Notes: generated by a model from the sequence alone, not told the origin. DNA of 64,000 bases from Hyphomicrobiales bacterium (GCA_017305535.1 JAFKKN010000003.1:434001-498000); one strand, 5' to 3'. Counted from the first letter of the stretch, positions 52,305 to 62,386 are shown. Made by a program: numbers and translations.

Positions 52305-52345
52305 CATCGCCAAGGCGCAGTTGCGCCTTGGCGATGTGTTTTTTC
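52305..52345 (+). terminator. Rho-independent terminator after nirV
   Basis: 15-bp perfect stem CATCGCCAAGGCGCA/TGCGCCTTGGCGATG (52305-52319 and 52322-52336) followed by a TGTTTTTTC run. Confidence 0.92.
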
Positions 52346-52439
52346 GTACAAGGAAGCTATGCAAGGAAATGCTTGAAGTTCTATTTTCCGCAAGCCATCA
52401 AGGACATGGCGCTGTCGCGCGGAAAATGGAAGAGAGTGG

Positions 52440-53885
52440 ATGTCGTCATCGGGCGATCCTGATGTTCTGGTGATCGGGGGCGGTAACGCGGCGCTGTGCG
52501 CGGCGCTGATGGCGCGCGAGGCCGGCGCTTCGGTTCTGATCCTGGAATCCGCGCCGCGCGCCTGGCGCGGCGGCAATTCGATGCATGTTCGCAATCTGCG
52601 CTGCATGCACGATGCGCCGCAGGACGTGCTGGTCGAGGCCTATCCGGAGGAGGAATTCTGGCAGGATCTCCTGAAAGTCACCGGCGGGCTGACCAACGAA
52701 GGTCTGGCGCGGTTGGTGATCCGTCATTCCTCGCGTTGCCGGCCGTGGATGCGCCGCCATGGGGTCCACTTCCAGCCGCCGCTCTCTGGTGCATTGCACG
52801 TCGCGCGCACCAATGCGTTCTTCATGGGTGGCGGCAAGGCACTGGTGAATGCCTACTATCGCAGCGCGCGGAATCTCGGTGTGCGGATACGTTACGAGAC
52901 GCCGGTGAAAAGCCTCGAGATCGCCGATGGCCGCTTCAAGGCCGCGATCACTGAAGCGGGCGAGCGCATTACGGCAAAGAGCTGCGTGCTGGCGTGCGGC
53001 GGCTTCGAGTCGAATCTGGAGTGGCAGCGCGAAGCCTGGGGGCAGAACGAGCGTGGTGAATGGCCGGCGGAGAATTTTCTGATCCGCGGCACGCGCTACA
53101 ATCAGGGCGTGCTGCTCAAATTCATGATCGATGCCGGGGCCGACACCATCGGTGATCCCACTCAGGCGCACTGCGTGGCAATCGATGCCCGTGCGCCGCT
53201 CTATGACGGTGGCATCTGCACGCGGATTGATTGCGTGTCGCTGGGTGTCGTGGTCAATCGCGACGGGCAGCGATTCTACGACGAAGGCGAGGATTTCTGG
53301 CCGAAGCGCTACGCGATCTGGGGACGTCTCGTCGCGCAGCAACCCGGGCAAACGGCGTGGTCGATCATCGACCGCAAAGCCGTCGGCCGCTTCATGCCGC
53401 CGGTGTTCGAAGGGACGCGCGCGGGTACGCTTGAAGACCTTGCACAAAAGATCGGCCTCGATCCCGTGCCGTTCATGGACACCATGCGCGCTTACAACAC
53501 CGCGTGTCGCGTTGGCACTTTCGATCACACGACGCTCGACGATTGCCACACCGAAGAGCTTTCGCCCGCCAAGACCCATTGGGCGCTGCCGATCGATGCG
53601 CCGCCGTTTTACGCTTACCCGCTTCGGCCCGGCATCACGTTCACCTACCTCGGCATGCGCACGGATCGCACCGCCGCGGTACATTTTGGCGGTGCTCCGA
53701 GCGTCAATCTGTTTGCTGCCGGCGAGATGATGGCCGGCAACGTGCTTGGTAAAGGCTACACCGCCGGCGTCGGCATGAGCATCGGCACCGCGTTCGGACG
53801 CATTGCCGGCGTCAACGCGGCGCAAAGCGCGGGCTTCGCGCATCCGGAGTTCAAGGAGGAATTCGCTTATGCCGCCGCGCTCTGA
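52440..53885 (+). CDS. tcuA: FAD-dependent tricarballylate dehydrogenase
   Basis: 481 aa flavoprotein. The FAD-binding [17 protein letters not shown] (residues about 14-30) and a C-terminal [20 protein letters not shown] match TcuA of the fumarate-reductase/succinate-dehydrogenase flavoprotein family. TcuA oxidises tricarballylate to cis-aconitate, passing electrons to TcuB. The ATG at 52440 is preceded by GGAAGAGAGTGG. An 8-bp inverted repeat TTTTCCGC/GCGGAAAA (52384-52391 and 52419-52426) surrounds its leader. No tcuR or tcuC is in the window. Confidence 0.9.
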   Translation: MSSSGDPDVLVIGGGNAALCAALMAREAGASVLILESAPRAWRGGNSMHVRNLRCMHDAPQDVLVEAYPEEEFWQDLLKVTGGLTNEGLARLVIRHSSRCRPWMRRHGVHFQPPLSGALHVARTNAFFMGGGKALVNAYYRSARNLGVRIRYETPVKSLEIADGRFKAAITEAGERITAKSCVLACGGFESNLEWQREAWGQNERGEWPAENFLIRGTRYNQGVLLKFMIDAGADTIGDPTQAHCVAIDARAPLYDGGICTRIDCVSLGVVVNRDGQRFYDEGEDFWPKRYAIWGRLVAQQPGQTAWSIIDRKAVGRFMPPVFEGTRAGTLEDLAQKIGLDPVPFMDTMRAYNTACRVGTFDHTTLDDCHTEELSPAKTHWALPIDAPPFYAYPLRPGITFTYLGMRTDRTAAVHFGGAPSVNLFAAGEMMAGNVLGKGYTAGVGMSIGTAFGRIAGVNAAQSAGFAHPEFKEEFAYAAAL

Positions 53886-55080
53886 TCAGGCCGTGATAGA
53901 GACGCCGCCTGCCTGCGGCGATGCGCTCGGGCTCGCGGCAATGCTGACGGCAAGTGAGCAGGATGTCGCGCGGATGATGCAGATCTGCAACGCGTGCCGT
54001 TACTGTGAAGGCTTCTGCGCGGTATTTCCGGCGATGACGCGCCGTCTGGAGTTCGGCAAGGCGGATGTTCATTATCTCGCCAACCTTTGCCACAACTGCG
54101 GGGCCTGCCTGCACGCCTGCCAATACGCGCCACCGCATGAGTTCGCGGTGAACGTGCCGCAAGCCATGGCGAAAGTGCGAGTGCAGACCTATCAGGATTA
54201 TGCCTGGCCTCGCGCGATGGGGCAGTTGTATCGGCGTGCGGGGCTGAGCGTGGCTCTGGCGCTGGCAGGCGGGTTATCGCTGTTCATGGTGCTGGCGGTG
54301 GCAATGAGCGGCCGTCTGATCCATCAACCGCTGGCTGGAAATTTCTATGCGATCTTCCCGCACAATTTTCTCGCTGTCGTATTCAGCTCCGTGTTTCTGT
54401 TCGCGATCCTGGCGCTGTGTATCGGTGTGACGCGTTTCTGGCGTGAGGTCTCTCCGACGCGCGATGTTGTCAGTGAAGATAGATTTGCAATCGCAGCAGC
54501 TCGACTCCCTGCTACCGCCGAAGCGGTCTCCGATGTCGCGACCTTGAGATATCTCGGCGGCGGACACGGAGAGGGCTGCAACGAAGAGGATGACGGGTTC
54601 ACGCTGCTGCGGCGCTATTTCCATCAGTTCACCCTCTATGGCTTCCTGCTGTGCTTCGCGGCAACCAGCGTGGCGACGCTCTATCACTATCTGTTCGGTT
54701 GGGAGGCGCCGTATCCGTGGATCAGCCTGCCCGTCATTCTCGGCAGCCTCGGTGGTGCAGGATTGCTGCTTGGCCCCGCCGGTTTGCTGTGGTTGAATCT
54801 CCGTCGTGATCCGCAGCATGGCGATAGCGCGCAGCATGGCATGGATCGTGGCTTCATTGCATTGCTGTTCCTGATCAGCGCAACGGGATTCGCGCTACTG
54901 GTGTTGCGCGATACGCGGTTCATGGCGCTCTGGCTGGCGATCCATCTCGGTACAGTGATGGCGCTGTTCCTGACGATGCCCTATGGCAAGTTCGCGCATG
55001 GCGTGTTCCGCTCGGCTGCGCTGCTCAAATACACAATCGAAAAGCGGTTGCCGAATAGACTCGCATCGGGCGGGGAGTGA
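53869..55080 (+). CDS. tcuB: Tricarballylate utilisation iron-sulfur/heme membrane protein
   Basis: 403 aa. Two CxxCxxCxxxC clusters, Cys40/43/46/50 and Cys74/77/80/84, hold two [4Fe-4S] centres. Then come about six membrane helices that probably bind heme and pass electrons to quinone. AAGGAGGA sets the ATG at 53869, overlapping tcuA by 17 nt. It reoxidises the TcuA flavin. A charged loop (residues about 200-240) joins the helix pairs. Confidence 0.9.
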   Translation: MPPRSDQAVIETPPACGDALGLAAMLTASEQDVARMMQICNACRYCEGFCAVFPAMTRRLEFGKADVHYLANLCHNCGACLHACQYAPPHEFAVNVPQAMAKVRVQTYQDYAWPRAMGQLYRRAGLSVALALAGGLSLFMVLAVAMSGRLIHQPLAGNFYAIFPHNFLAVVFSSVFLFAILALCIGVTRFWREVSPTRDVVSEDRFAIAAARLPATAEAVSDVATLRYLGGGHGEGCNEEDDGFTLLRRYFHQFTLYGFLLCFAATSVATLYHYLFGWEAPYPWISLPVILGSLGGAGLLLGPAGLLWLNLRRDPQHGDSAQHGMDRGFIALLFLISATGFALLVLRDTRFMALWLAIHLGTVMALFLTMPYGKFAHGVFRSAALLKYTIEKRLPNRLASGGE

Positions 55081-55181
55081 GCGGCCGGGTGCATGAAATC
55101 CGGAAGCGAGGGCCGGGAAAGGCCTGAATTGTCTCATGACGCATATATCTAACGGACGGGGTCTTGGACGTTCCGTTCGGT

Positions 55182-55210
55182 TTGACTCGTCGTTTTTTTT
55201 GTCATTAACT
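55182..55210 (+). promoter_or_regulatory. Candidate promoter of the sugar-type ABC operon
   Basis: TTGACT at 55182-55187, a 17-nt spacer, then TTAACT at 55205-55210. A poly-T stretch lies in the spacer. A second possible -10 (TATAAT at 55418-55423) lies nearer the gene. Confidence 0.4.
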
Positions 55211-55355
55211 GATCGGGGTTCGCCATCAATTGAATTGGCTTCACCGTAATCGGCAGTGTGTCTGGACCGGTTGCGAGGATGCGGGAGGTTCGATGTTGTT
55301 CTCGCGGAGAATGCAACAAGCCCGCGGCCAGCCGATCCAACAGCCGATCAGTCGA

Positions 55356-55372
55356 GTACCTGCTCAAGGTAC
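55356..55372. promoter_or_regulatory. Inverted repeat, candidate operator
   Basis: GTACCT-gctca-AGGTAC, perfect 6-bp arms, 79 bp before the first permease gene. No local regulator gene is present. Confidence 0.35.
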
Positions 55373-55450
55373 CCGTGATCCCTGAGTTGCATCGGGGTTC
55401 TCAGGATTGGTGCTCCGTATAATATAAAGAAAACAAAATAGAGACGTGGG

Positions 55451-56422
55451 ATGAAGCTCAAGCGGCTTGGCCAGCAGGAAGTTGTTTTCGCGATATTTGC
55501 CGTGCTGTTCGCCATATTTGCGATCTTCCTTCCAGGGTTTGCGACCACCCAGAACATGCTCACGTTGCTCCAGAACGTCGCGGTTCTGGGCATCCTTGGC
55601 CTGGCGATGGCGCTCATCGTTATTGGGCGCGGCATCGATATCTCGCTGATCGCCGCGCTTGCGGTGCCGCCCGGGCTGGTGTTGCAAATGGTTCAGGATG
55701 GTTATTCGCTACCGGTCTCGATGGTGGCGGCCGTGGCGTTGGCGCTGGTGTTCGGTCTCGTCAACGGCTGGCTGATTGCCTACGCCGAGGTTCCGTCACT
55801 CTTCGCGACGCTGGCGACGGGTATTTTCCTCGCAGGGTTCGGCCAAGCCGTTCTGTTCAAGCTTGACGTGGTGCAATGGAGCACCGGGATGAATGGGTTC
55901 GAGCGTCTCGGTCAGGGCGCCATTCTCGGCATCCCGACGCCGATCATCGCATTCGCCGTCGTCTGTATCGTGGTCGCTCTACTATTGCGGCAGACGCGGA
56001 TTGGCGCCTATTTCTACGCCATCGGCGATAATCCTTACGGCGCGCGGGTGACCGGCATCCCATCGCGACCGATCATCGTCTTGCAATATGTGCTCGCCGC
56101 GCTGATCGGATGTTTTGCAGGCTTTGTTCTTGCGGCGTCCGTCAGCAGTATGCCAACGCGCATTTTCAATTCGACGCTGATCTATGATGTCATTCTCGTC
56201 GTCGTTCTTGGCGGTATTGGCCTCTCCGGCGGCCGTGGCGGCGTGCTGAACGTCATTATCGGAACATTGCTGATCGGGACCATGCTCAACGGCATGACGA
56301 TCATGGATATTTCTTACTCGGGGCAAAATCTGATCAAGGGCATGGTTTTGCTCGTGGCGGTTGTCGTCGATTCATTCTTGAATCCACGCAACGAGGAAAC
56401 AGCGCAACAGGGCGATATCTGA
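55451..56422 (+). CDS. Sugar-type ABC transporter permease (RbsC family)
   Basis: 323 aa, about nine membrane segments. NMLTLLQNVAVLGILGLAMALIVIGRGIDISL is the RbsC-family signature (core shown only for identification), and ILVVVLGGIGLSGGRGGVLNVIIG is its C-terminal counterpart. The ribosome site is weak (GACGTGGG). First of five same-strand genes making a complete importer. Unusually the second permease is encoded after the binding protein and carries an extra enzyme-like domain. Confidence 0.9.
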   Translation: MKLKRLGQQEVVFAIFAVLFAIFAIFLPGFATTQNMLTLLQNVAVLGILGLAMALIVIGRGIDISLIAALAVPPGLVLQMVQDGYSLPVSMVAAVALALVFGLVNGWLIAYAEVPSLFATLATGIFLAGFGQAVLFKLDVVQWSTGMNGFERLGQGAILGIPTPIIAFAVVCIVVALLLRQTRIGAYFYAIGDNPYGARVTGIPSRPIIVLQYVLAALIGCFAGFVLAASVSSMPTRIFNSTLIYDVILVVVLGGIGLSGGRGGVLNVIIGTLLIGTMLNGMTIMDISYSGQNLIKGMVLLVAVVVDSFLNPRNEETAQQGDI

Positions 56423-56467
56423 CCTGATGCGATAACGATAGCAAGAATGAGAGGGAGGACATCGATC

Positions 56468-57484
56468 ATGAAGAATATCAAAAGACTTATCGTGGCAGGT
56501 ATAGCTGGTGTCGGTCTTGCGACGCTCGCGGTCGCGCCGGTGCTGGCGCAGGGGCTCGACGAACCGTTCCAGGCTTCGTTCAAGAAGGCGCTCGAAGGCA
56601 AGACGGTCGGCTATCTGCCGGTGGCGATGAATTTCGACCTCACCGAGGGCTGGTTCGCTGGCGTCAAAAAGGAGCTGGAACCCTACGGTGTGAAGGTAAT
56701 CGTGCGCGATCCGAACTGGAGCACGAGCGCGGGCGCGCAGGCGCTGACAACACTGATTTCGGAGAAACCAGCTGCCATCATCGTGCATAATCCCGACGTG
56801 CAGACCTATGCCAAGCTGATGCAGCGCGCCGAGAAGGAAGGCATCTACGTCATCCAGGTCAACATGGGATCGGTCTATCGCAGCGCGGCCTTCGTGGGTG
56901 CGAACTGGATCGAGATCGGCGAACGCAATGCCGACGCGGTGATCAAGGCGTGTCAGGGCAAATCCAACAAGATCGCCATCGTGCAAGGCGCGCTGTCGGC
57001 CGCGACCTCGGCTTACACGCTCAAGGGCGTCGAAAACGTTCTCGCCAAGCATCCGGAGATCAAGGTTGTCTCCAGCCAGGCGGCGGATTGGGATGCAGCC
57101 AAGGCCAAGGCCATCACTCAGACCGTGCTCAAGCAAAATCCGGATTTGTGCGGCATCATCGGCTTCTGGGACGGCATGGATATCGGCACCGCTGCCGCGG
57201 TGAAGGAAGCCGGGCTGACCGGCAAGGTCTTCCTTGCGACGTCCGGTGGCGGCGAACGCAAGGGTGCCTGCGAACTGGTCAAGTCGGGCGCGTTTGATCT
57301 CAACGTCAGCTACGATGTGCCGACCCAGGCCGCCGATATGGCTGGCATGATCAAGTGGCTGCTGTCCTCGGGTGTGAAGCCGGGCGATGCGAAGGGGTCG
57401 ATCTACACGACCCTGACCAACATCACGAAGGACAATGCGGGCTCGGATACCGCGTGTTGGAATCTCAGCGACCTCAAGAAGTAG
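56468..57484 (+). CDS. Sugar-type ABC transporter substrate-binding protein
   Basis: 338 aa periplasmic protein of the RbsB/Peripla_BP_4 family. Signal peptide MKNIKRLIVAGIAGVGLATL with cleavage near VLAQG. GKTVGYLPVAMNFDLTEGW and GIIGFWDGMDIGTAAAV are family-like strands. GAGGGAGGACATCGATC sets the ATG at 56468. The ligand is unknown; relatives bind pentoses, inositol or small polyols and lactones. It is flanked by two permeases. Confidence 0.92.
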   Translation: MKNIKRLIVAGIAGVGLATLAVAPVLAQGLDEPFQASFKKALEGKTVGYLPVAMNFDLTEGWFAGVKKELEPYGVKVIVRDPNWSTSAGAQALTTLISEKPAAIIVHNPDVQTYAKLMQRAEKEGIYVIQVNMGSVYRSAAFVGANWIEIGERNADAVIKACQGKSNKIAIVQGALSAATSAYTLKGVENVLAKHPEIKVVSSQAADWDAAKAKAITQTVLKQNPDLCGIIGFWDGMDIGTAAAVKEAGLTGKVFLATSGGGERKGACELVKSGAFDLNVSYDVPTQAADMAGMIKWLLSSGVKPGDAKGSIYTTLTNITKDNAGSDTACWNLSDLKK

Positions 57485-57568
57485 GCTGATACGTCCCCAT
57501 CGGATGGCGTTCGCGGGGTGCGGGCGCCATCCACACTGCTCCATCCGCGATTGTTGTTGGGACGTGCA

Positions 57569-59686
57569 ATGCAGGAAACTATTGTCCGACTGAAGGCGCG
57601 CTACTGGCCGGACCATCTGCTCGGTGAAATTCTTTCGAAGCGCTGGACCGAGACGGCGATTCCCGTCATCGTTCTCATTCTCGTCGCTTTCGCGCTGAGC
57701 GGAATGATTGACAATTTTTTCACGCCGGCTGCGCTTTCGGACACCGCGCGTCAGGCCGGTGAAGTCGGCTTCGTCGTTCTCGGCATGGCGCTTGTCGTCA
57801 TTGTCGGCGGCATTGATCTGTCGGTCGGCTCGATGTTCGCGCTGTGCGATTTTTGCGCGCTGTATTGTCTCAACATCTTGAACTGGCCAGTGCCGGCCGT
57901 GGTAGTGGCGACTATCGTTTGCGGAGCGCTGTTAGGCGCGGTTAACGGCTTCCTGATCGGCTATCTGCGATTGCGCGCGTTTATCACAACGCTGATCACG
58001 CTGATTATCTATCGCTCGGCCTACGACCTGCTGTTGTTCGGAAACTCTGTGAAAATCGCGTCGGCCATGCCCGATTTCCCGTCATGGGATTTCCTTGGGA
58101 TGGGGGCCGTATTCGGTATCCCTAGCGTCGCGCTGGTCTATCTTGTCATTGCAGTGTTCGGGCACATCTTTATGACGCGGATGCGGCCGGGCTGGCACAT
58201 CACGGCGATCGGTGGCTCCCGTCGCTCCGCTTACAACTCCGGTATTGCCGTTCGCCGCACTATCGCGCTGTGCTATGTGGCGAGTGGTGCGTTGACCGCG
58301 ATCGGCGCGCTGTTCTTCGCGGCACGGCTCGGGACTGTCGGCGGTGACGTCGGTATCGGCCTTGAGGTGACGGTTCTGACGGCAACTGTGCTGGGCGGCA
58401 TCACGCTTGGCGGCGGCAATGGATCGGTCGCGAAGGCGCTGGCGGGAACGCTGATCGTGCTGCTGGTCACCAATGGCCTGACCACGCTTGGTGTGCGCGG
58501 CGGTTTCAATCGAATGGTTCTGGCTTCCATTCTACTGGTCGCGGCCATTGTTGATATTCGCTGGCTGAAAAACCGCACCCGCATCATCAGCAAGGTGTAT
58601 GTGAGCCCGACCTATCACTTCCTGCCGCCGCCGCCCTCAACGGAAGTCGGCAAAGGTGGACCGTTCGAGCAGAATGACAAGCTGCGCGATGTCACCTTGA
58701 TCGGGGAAGGGCGCATCGAGGCGCCGGAGGATGTCATCCTCGACCGGCACGATAACCTGTACGCCGGATCGCGACATGGCGACATCATCCGCTTTCTCGC
58801 GCCCGACTACCAGACGATGGAAGTTTACGCGCACATCGGCGGCCAGCCGCTGGGAATGGCCTTCGACCGGCAGGACAATCTCTATTGCTGCATCGGCGGT
58901 ATGGGCCTGTACCGCATCACACCCGACCGCAAAATCGAGAAGGCAACCGACGAGACCAACCGTAGCCTCTACTCCGTGAATGACGACAGTCGGCTGCGGC
59001 TCGCGGACGATCTCGACATTGCCGACGACGGGCGCATCTTCTTCTCGGAAGCCACGGTCCGTTACGAGATGCATGAATGGCCGGTGGATGGCCTCGAGGC
59101 GCGCGGCAACGGTCGCATCATCTGTTACGATCCCAACAAGGGCACAACGCACACGGTGTTGCGTGGTCTGAAATTTCCAAACGGCATTTGTATCGCCAGC
59201 GACGGGCAGTCGATCCTGTTCGCGGAGACATTCGGCTGCTCGATCAAGCGCTACTGGTTCGACGGACCGAGCAAGGGCAAGGTCGAAGTGGTGATGGACA
59301 ACCTGCCGGGCTATCCCGACAACATCAACCTTGCTTCCGACGGCAACTATTGGTTGGCGCTGGTCGGGATGCGTTCGCCCGCGCTGGATCTGGCCTGGCG
59401 GATGCCCGGTTTCCGCAAGCGTATGGGCAAGCGGCTGCCGATCGACGAATGGCTGTTCCCGAACATCAACACCGGTTGCGTTGTTAAATTCAACGAGAAA
59501 GGCGAGATCCTCGAGTCGTTCTGGGATCTCAAGGGTGTCAATCACCCGATGATCACCTCGATGCGCGAGCATCGCGGGCACCTTTATCTCGGCGGCATCT
59601 CGAACAACCGGATCGGACGTTACAAACTCGCGAACGCGGATCCCGATTTCGTGCAGTATGACCGACGCTGGGGGAAGCAATCGTGA
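57569..59686 (+). CDS. ABC permease fused to a strictosidine-synthase-like beta-propeller
   Basis: 705 aa. Residues about 1-340 are an RbsC-family permease (VLGMALVVIVGGIDLSVGSM, TVLGGITLGGGNG). After a Pro-rich linker (LPPPPSTEVGKGG), residues about 366-700 are a six-bladed propeller of the strictosidine synthase-like/SMP-30/APMAP class: LKFPNGICIASDGQS, FAETFGCSIKRYWFDGP and NLPGYPDNI are close to that family's core. With an odd helix count the propeller may lie in the periplasm, but the side is not settled. RbsC relatives normally stop at about 330 aa. The next gene encodes a second propeller and overlaps by 4 nt. Confidence 0.88.
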   Translation: MQETIVRLKARYWPDHLLGEILSKRWTETAIPVIVLILVAFALSGMIDNFFTPAALSDTARQAGEVGFVVLGMALVVIVGGIDLSVGSMFALCDFCALYCLNILNWPVPAVVVATIVCGALLGAVNGFLIGYLRLRAFITTLITLIIYRSAYDLLLFGNSVKIASAMPDFPSWDFLGMGAVFGIPSVALVYLVIAVFGHIFMTRMRPGWHITAIGGSRRSAYNSGIAVRRTIALCYVASGALTAIGALFFAARLGTVGGDVGIGLEVTVLTATVLGGITLGGGNGSVAKALAGTLIVLLVTNGLTTLGVRGGFNRMVLASILLVAAIVDIRWLKNRTRIISKVYVSPTYHFLPPPPSTEVGKGGPFEQNDKLRDVTLIGEGRIEAPEDVILDRHDNLYAGSRHGDIIRFLAPDYQTMEVYAHIGGQPLGMAFDRQDNLYCCIGGMGLYRITPDRKIEKATDETNRSLYSVNDDSRLRLADDLDIADDGRIFFSEATVRYEMHEWPVDGLEARGNGRIICYDPNKGTTHTVLRGLKFPNGICIASDGQSILFAETFGCSIKRYWFDGPSKGKVEVVMDNLPGYPDNINLASDGNYWLALVGMRSPALDLAWRMPGFRKRMGKRLPIDEWLFPNINTGCVVKFNEKGEILESFWDLKGVNHPMITSMREHRGHLYLGGISNNRIGRYKLANADPDFVQYDRRWGKQS

Positions 59687-60783
59687 TCGCCGCGCTCAGG
59701 GATTTTACCGACCGCGTCTTTGGCCGCGGCAGCGCCGCGATTACCGTGCCTCCGTTTGACGGCGCGCTGAAGCCGAACCAGATGCTCGAAGGAGCCGAGG
59801 TCGTTGCCGAGTTCGCGCAACCGAACGACCTCGCGAGCCACGGTGATGATCTTTACATCGCCGATGGTGTTGCGGTGTTGCGTCATGCCGCCGGTGCGAT
59901 GCAGGTCGTCGCGCATTTCGATCGCGAGGTGACGGCGCTGTGCGCGTTGCCTGACGGCCGTCTGGCGGTTGCGCTCGATGGCCGGGAAGTACGTGTTTTC
60001 TCGGCGGCAAACGGACCGGCTGACACCGACGTGGTGATCAGCAGCGGGAACATGACGGCAGTGAATGCGCTAGCGGCTGCGTCGTCGGGCAGTCTGTTGG
60101 CAACGGATGGCTCGGCATCATACCCGACATCGCAATGGGCGCATGATCTCATGAGCCACGGACGGAGCGGCCGGGTCTTGTCGATCGATCTTGCATCGAA
60201 GCAGGTTCAGGTGCTCGCAAGCGGACTTCGCTATGCCTTTGGCGTTGCCGCTTCGCGCGACGGTGCGATTGTCAGTGAGAGCTGGCGTCATCGGCTGCTC
60301 ATGATCGGGACGAAGGGGGCTGGTCGTTCGCCGCTCGACAATCTACCGGTGTATCCGTCGCGGCTCTGCCCGGCGGCGGGCGGCGGCTTCTGGCTGACGG
60401 CATTTACCGGTCGGACGCAACTCGTGGAATTCGTACTGCGCGAGAATGCCTATCGCCGTCGGATGATGCAGGAGATCGATCCGGAATTTTGGGTCGCGCC
60501 GCGCCTCAATTCCGGGAATTCGTTCCGTGAGCCGATGCAGGGCGCGCATCTCAAGACCATGGGTGTCGTCAAGCCCTGGGCGCCGCCGCGCTCTTATGGT
60601 CTCGTCATTCGGCTCAGCCCCGATTGCGTGCCGCGTTATTCCTTGCATAGCCGAGTGGATGGCCACAACCACGGTGTGGTCGCGGCTGCGGAGGTGGGCG
60701 GCGCGCTTTATGTTCTGGCGAAGGGCGCCGGCCGCTTGCTGCGGCTGCCGCTCAAGGATATCGAAGCGGAGTTCGGGACATGA
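59683..60783 (+). CDS. Stand-alone SMP-30/strictosidine-synthase-like beta-propeller protein
   Basis: 366 aa, no signal peptide. It shows repeated propeller-type strands (DGDDLYIADGVAVLRH, ALPDGRLAVALDGREV, SGLRYAFGVAASRDGAIVSE, AAGGGFWLTAFTGRT) and a late DGHNHGVVAAAEVGGALYVLAKG. It resembles the C-terminal part of the upstream fusion and probably arose from the same domain. GTG start at 59683 overlaps the upstream stop; GGGGGAAGC precedes it. It overlaps the ATPase gene by 4 nt. Likely a cytoplasmic lactonase or esterase-like enzyme, or a binding partner (inference). Confidence 0.75.
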   Translation: MIAALRDFTDRVFGRGSAAITVPPFDGALKPNQMLEGAEVVAEFAQPNDLASHGDDLYIADGVAVLRHAAGAMQVVAHFDREVTALCALPDGRLAVALDGREVRVFSAANGPADTDVVISSGNMTAVNALAAASSGSLLATDGSASYPTSQWAHDLMSHGRSGRVLSIDLASKQVQVLASGLRYAFGVAASRDGAIVSESWRHRLLMIGTKGAGRSPLDNLPVYPSRLCPAAGGGFWLTAFTGRTQLVEFVLRENAYRRRMMQEIDPEFWVAPRLNSGNSFREPMQGAHLKTMGVVKPWAPPRSYGLVIRLSPDCVPRYSLHSRVDGHNHGVVAAAEVGGALYVLAKGAGRLLRLPLKDIEAEFGT

Positions 60784-62276
60784 CGGACAATGTTGTCGAA
60801 CTTCGCAAGGCGACCAAGCTCTATGCCGGCGTGCCTGCAATCAAGGACGTAGACCTGCAACTTCGTCGCGGCGAAATTCATGCGTTGGTTGGCGAGAATG
60901 GCGCCGGCAAATCGACGCTGACCAAGGCGCTATCTGGCGTGGTGACGCTGACGTCGGGACAATTGTTCATCAACGGGGTTGAAGTCTCACCCAGAACTCC
61001 GCTGGAAGCACGGCAACTCGGCGTGGCGATGGTATTTCAGGAGAACAGCCTGGTTCCAACCATGACGGTGGCCCAGAATTTGTTTCTCGGGCAGGAAAAA
61101 TTCTACAACCGCCTCCGTGGCATCTACATCGCGGCACAGCAATTTCTTCAGTCGCTGAACTTCGACGTGCCGCCCACTGCGACGGTAGGCCTCCTCGGTG
61201 CGGCCAAGAAGCAGATGGTGGAAATCGCACGTGCGGTTCTGCATCAGGCGAAGGTGATCATCTTCGACGAGCCGACCGCAACGCTGACGCCGGAAGAGAA
61301 GGCTTACTTCTTCGATCTGGTGCGCGATCTGAAGAAACGTGGCGTTTCGATCATCTTTATTTCGCACGCGCTTGAAGAGGCACTTCTGCTCGCGGACCGC
61401 ATCACGGTTCTGCGTGACGGCAAGCATGTTGTGACGGATGATGCCGCGAATTTCGATCGTGCGCGGATCGTTCAGGCGATGGTCGGCCGCGATCTGTCCA
61501 ATACGCTCTACGGCAAACGGAAGACCACCGTGCGTCGCTCCGGCGAGCGGATATTGTCGGTGCAAAACCTGAAGATGGCGCCGATGGTCAAGAACAACTC
61601 GTTGTCGATTTTCGCGGGCCAGATCACAGGTGTGTTCGGTCTGGTCGGTGCCGGACGTACCGAGACATTCAAGATCGTCGCCGGCGTGCTCAAGCGCGAT
61701 TTCTTCTATGGCGGAGAGGTTCTGCTGAAGGGCAAGCCGGTACGCTACCGTGTGCCAGCGCCGGCAGTACAGGATGGCGTTGCCTACGTCACCGAGGATC
61801 GCAAGGTTGAGGGTTTCTTCGAAACCATGTCAATCGCGCGAAATGTCTATCTCGGCCTGCTCTCGAAGTTTCCCGGCGGTCGATTCCTGCTCTCGCGACG
61901 AGAGGCGGATCAGACCGGCGACGACTGGATCTCGCGGCTGAAGGTGCGGGCCATCAGCCCGAGGGCCAAGGTGGTGGAGTTGTCGGGTGGTAATCAGCAG
62001 AAGGTGGTGATCGCCAAGTCGCTGGCGCAGGAGCCGGATCTGATCATCTTCGACGAACCGACGCGCGGCGTCGATGTCGGCGCCATCGTTGAGATTCATG
62101 AACTGATCAACAAGCTTGCCGACGACGGCAAGGCCGTGGTCGTTATCTCGTCCTACTTGCCGGAAATTCTGGCGCTCTCGGATCGAATCCTGGTCAGCCG
62201 CCAGGGTAAGGTGGTGGAGGAATTCTCCGCGCTTGATGCGACCGAAGAGAAGATTATGTATGCCGCCATTCACTAG
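60780..62276 (+). CDS. Sugar-type ABC transporter ATPase (RbsA/MglA type)
   Basis: 498 aa with two nucleotide-binding halves. Half 1: Walker A GENGAGKST (residues 38-46), Walker B VIIFDEPTATLTPEE. Half 2: a degenerate Walker A GLVGAGRTE (Lys replaced by Arg) but a good signature LSGGNQQKVVIAKSL and Walker B LIIFDEPTRGVDVG. This asymmetry is normal for RbsA-class proteins. The start overlaps the upstream stop (ATGA). It completes the importer encoded from 55451. Confidence 0.93.
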   Translation: MTDNVVELRKATKLYAGVPAIKDVDLQLRRGEIHALVGENGAGKSTLTKALSGVVTLTSGQLFINGVEVSPRTPLEARQLGVAMVFQENSLVPTMTVAQNLFLGQEKFYNRLRGIYIAAQQFLQSLNFDVPPTATVGLLGAAKKQMVEIARAVLHQAKVIIFDEPTATLTPEEKAYFFDLVRDLKKRGVSIIFISHALEEALLLADRITVLRDGKHVVTDDAANFDRARIVQAMVGRDLSNTLYGKRKTTVRRSGERILSVQNLKMAPMVKNNSLSIFAGQITGVFGLVGAGRTETFKIVAGVLKRDFFYGGEVLLKGKPVRYRVPAPAVQDGVAYVTEDRKVEGFFETMSIARNVYLGLLSKFPGGRFLLSRREADQTGDDWISRLKVRAISPRAKVVELSGGNQQKVVIAKSLAQEPDLIIFDEPTRGVDVGAIVEIHELINKLADDGKAVVVISSYLPEILALSDRILVSRQGKVVEEFSALDATEEKIMYAAIH

Positions 62277-62329
62277 CGCGACAACCGATACGGCGCAGAA
62301 GTCGCTCCACTGTTATTTACTTCCGAAAT

Positions 62330-62370
62330 AACAGCCGCCCCGAATGCTGTGCGCATCGGGGGCGGTTGTT
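62330..62370. terminator. Hairpin between convergent operons
   Basis: Stem AACAGCCGCCCCGA against TCGGGGGCGGTTGTT, with one bulged G and a 12-nt loop. It lacks a long T-run on either side, but its place between convergent genes (62276 and 62387) suits a bidirectional stop. Confidence 0.55.
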
Positions 62371-62386
62371 CACGACTTGGATGACT

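Larger units (their letters stand above)
55081..55450. other. 370-bp intergenic region before the sugar-type ABC operon
   Basis: No gene. It holds a promoter-like TTGACT-N17-TTAACT (55182-55210), an inverted repeat GTACCT/AGGTAC (55356-55372) and a perfect TATAAT at 55418-55423 without a matching -35. Base composition is lower in GC than the flanks. Confidence 0.5.
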
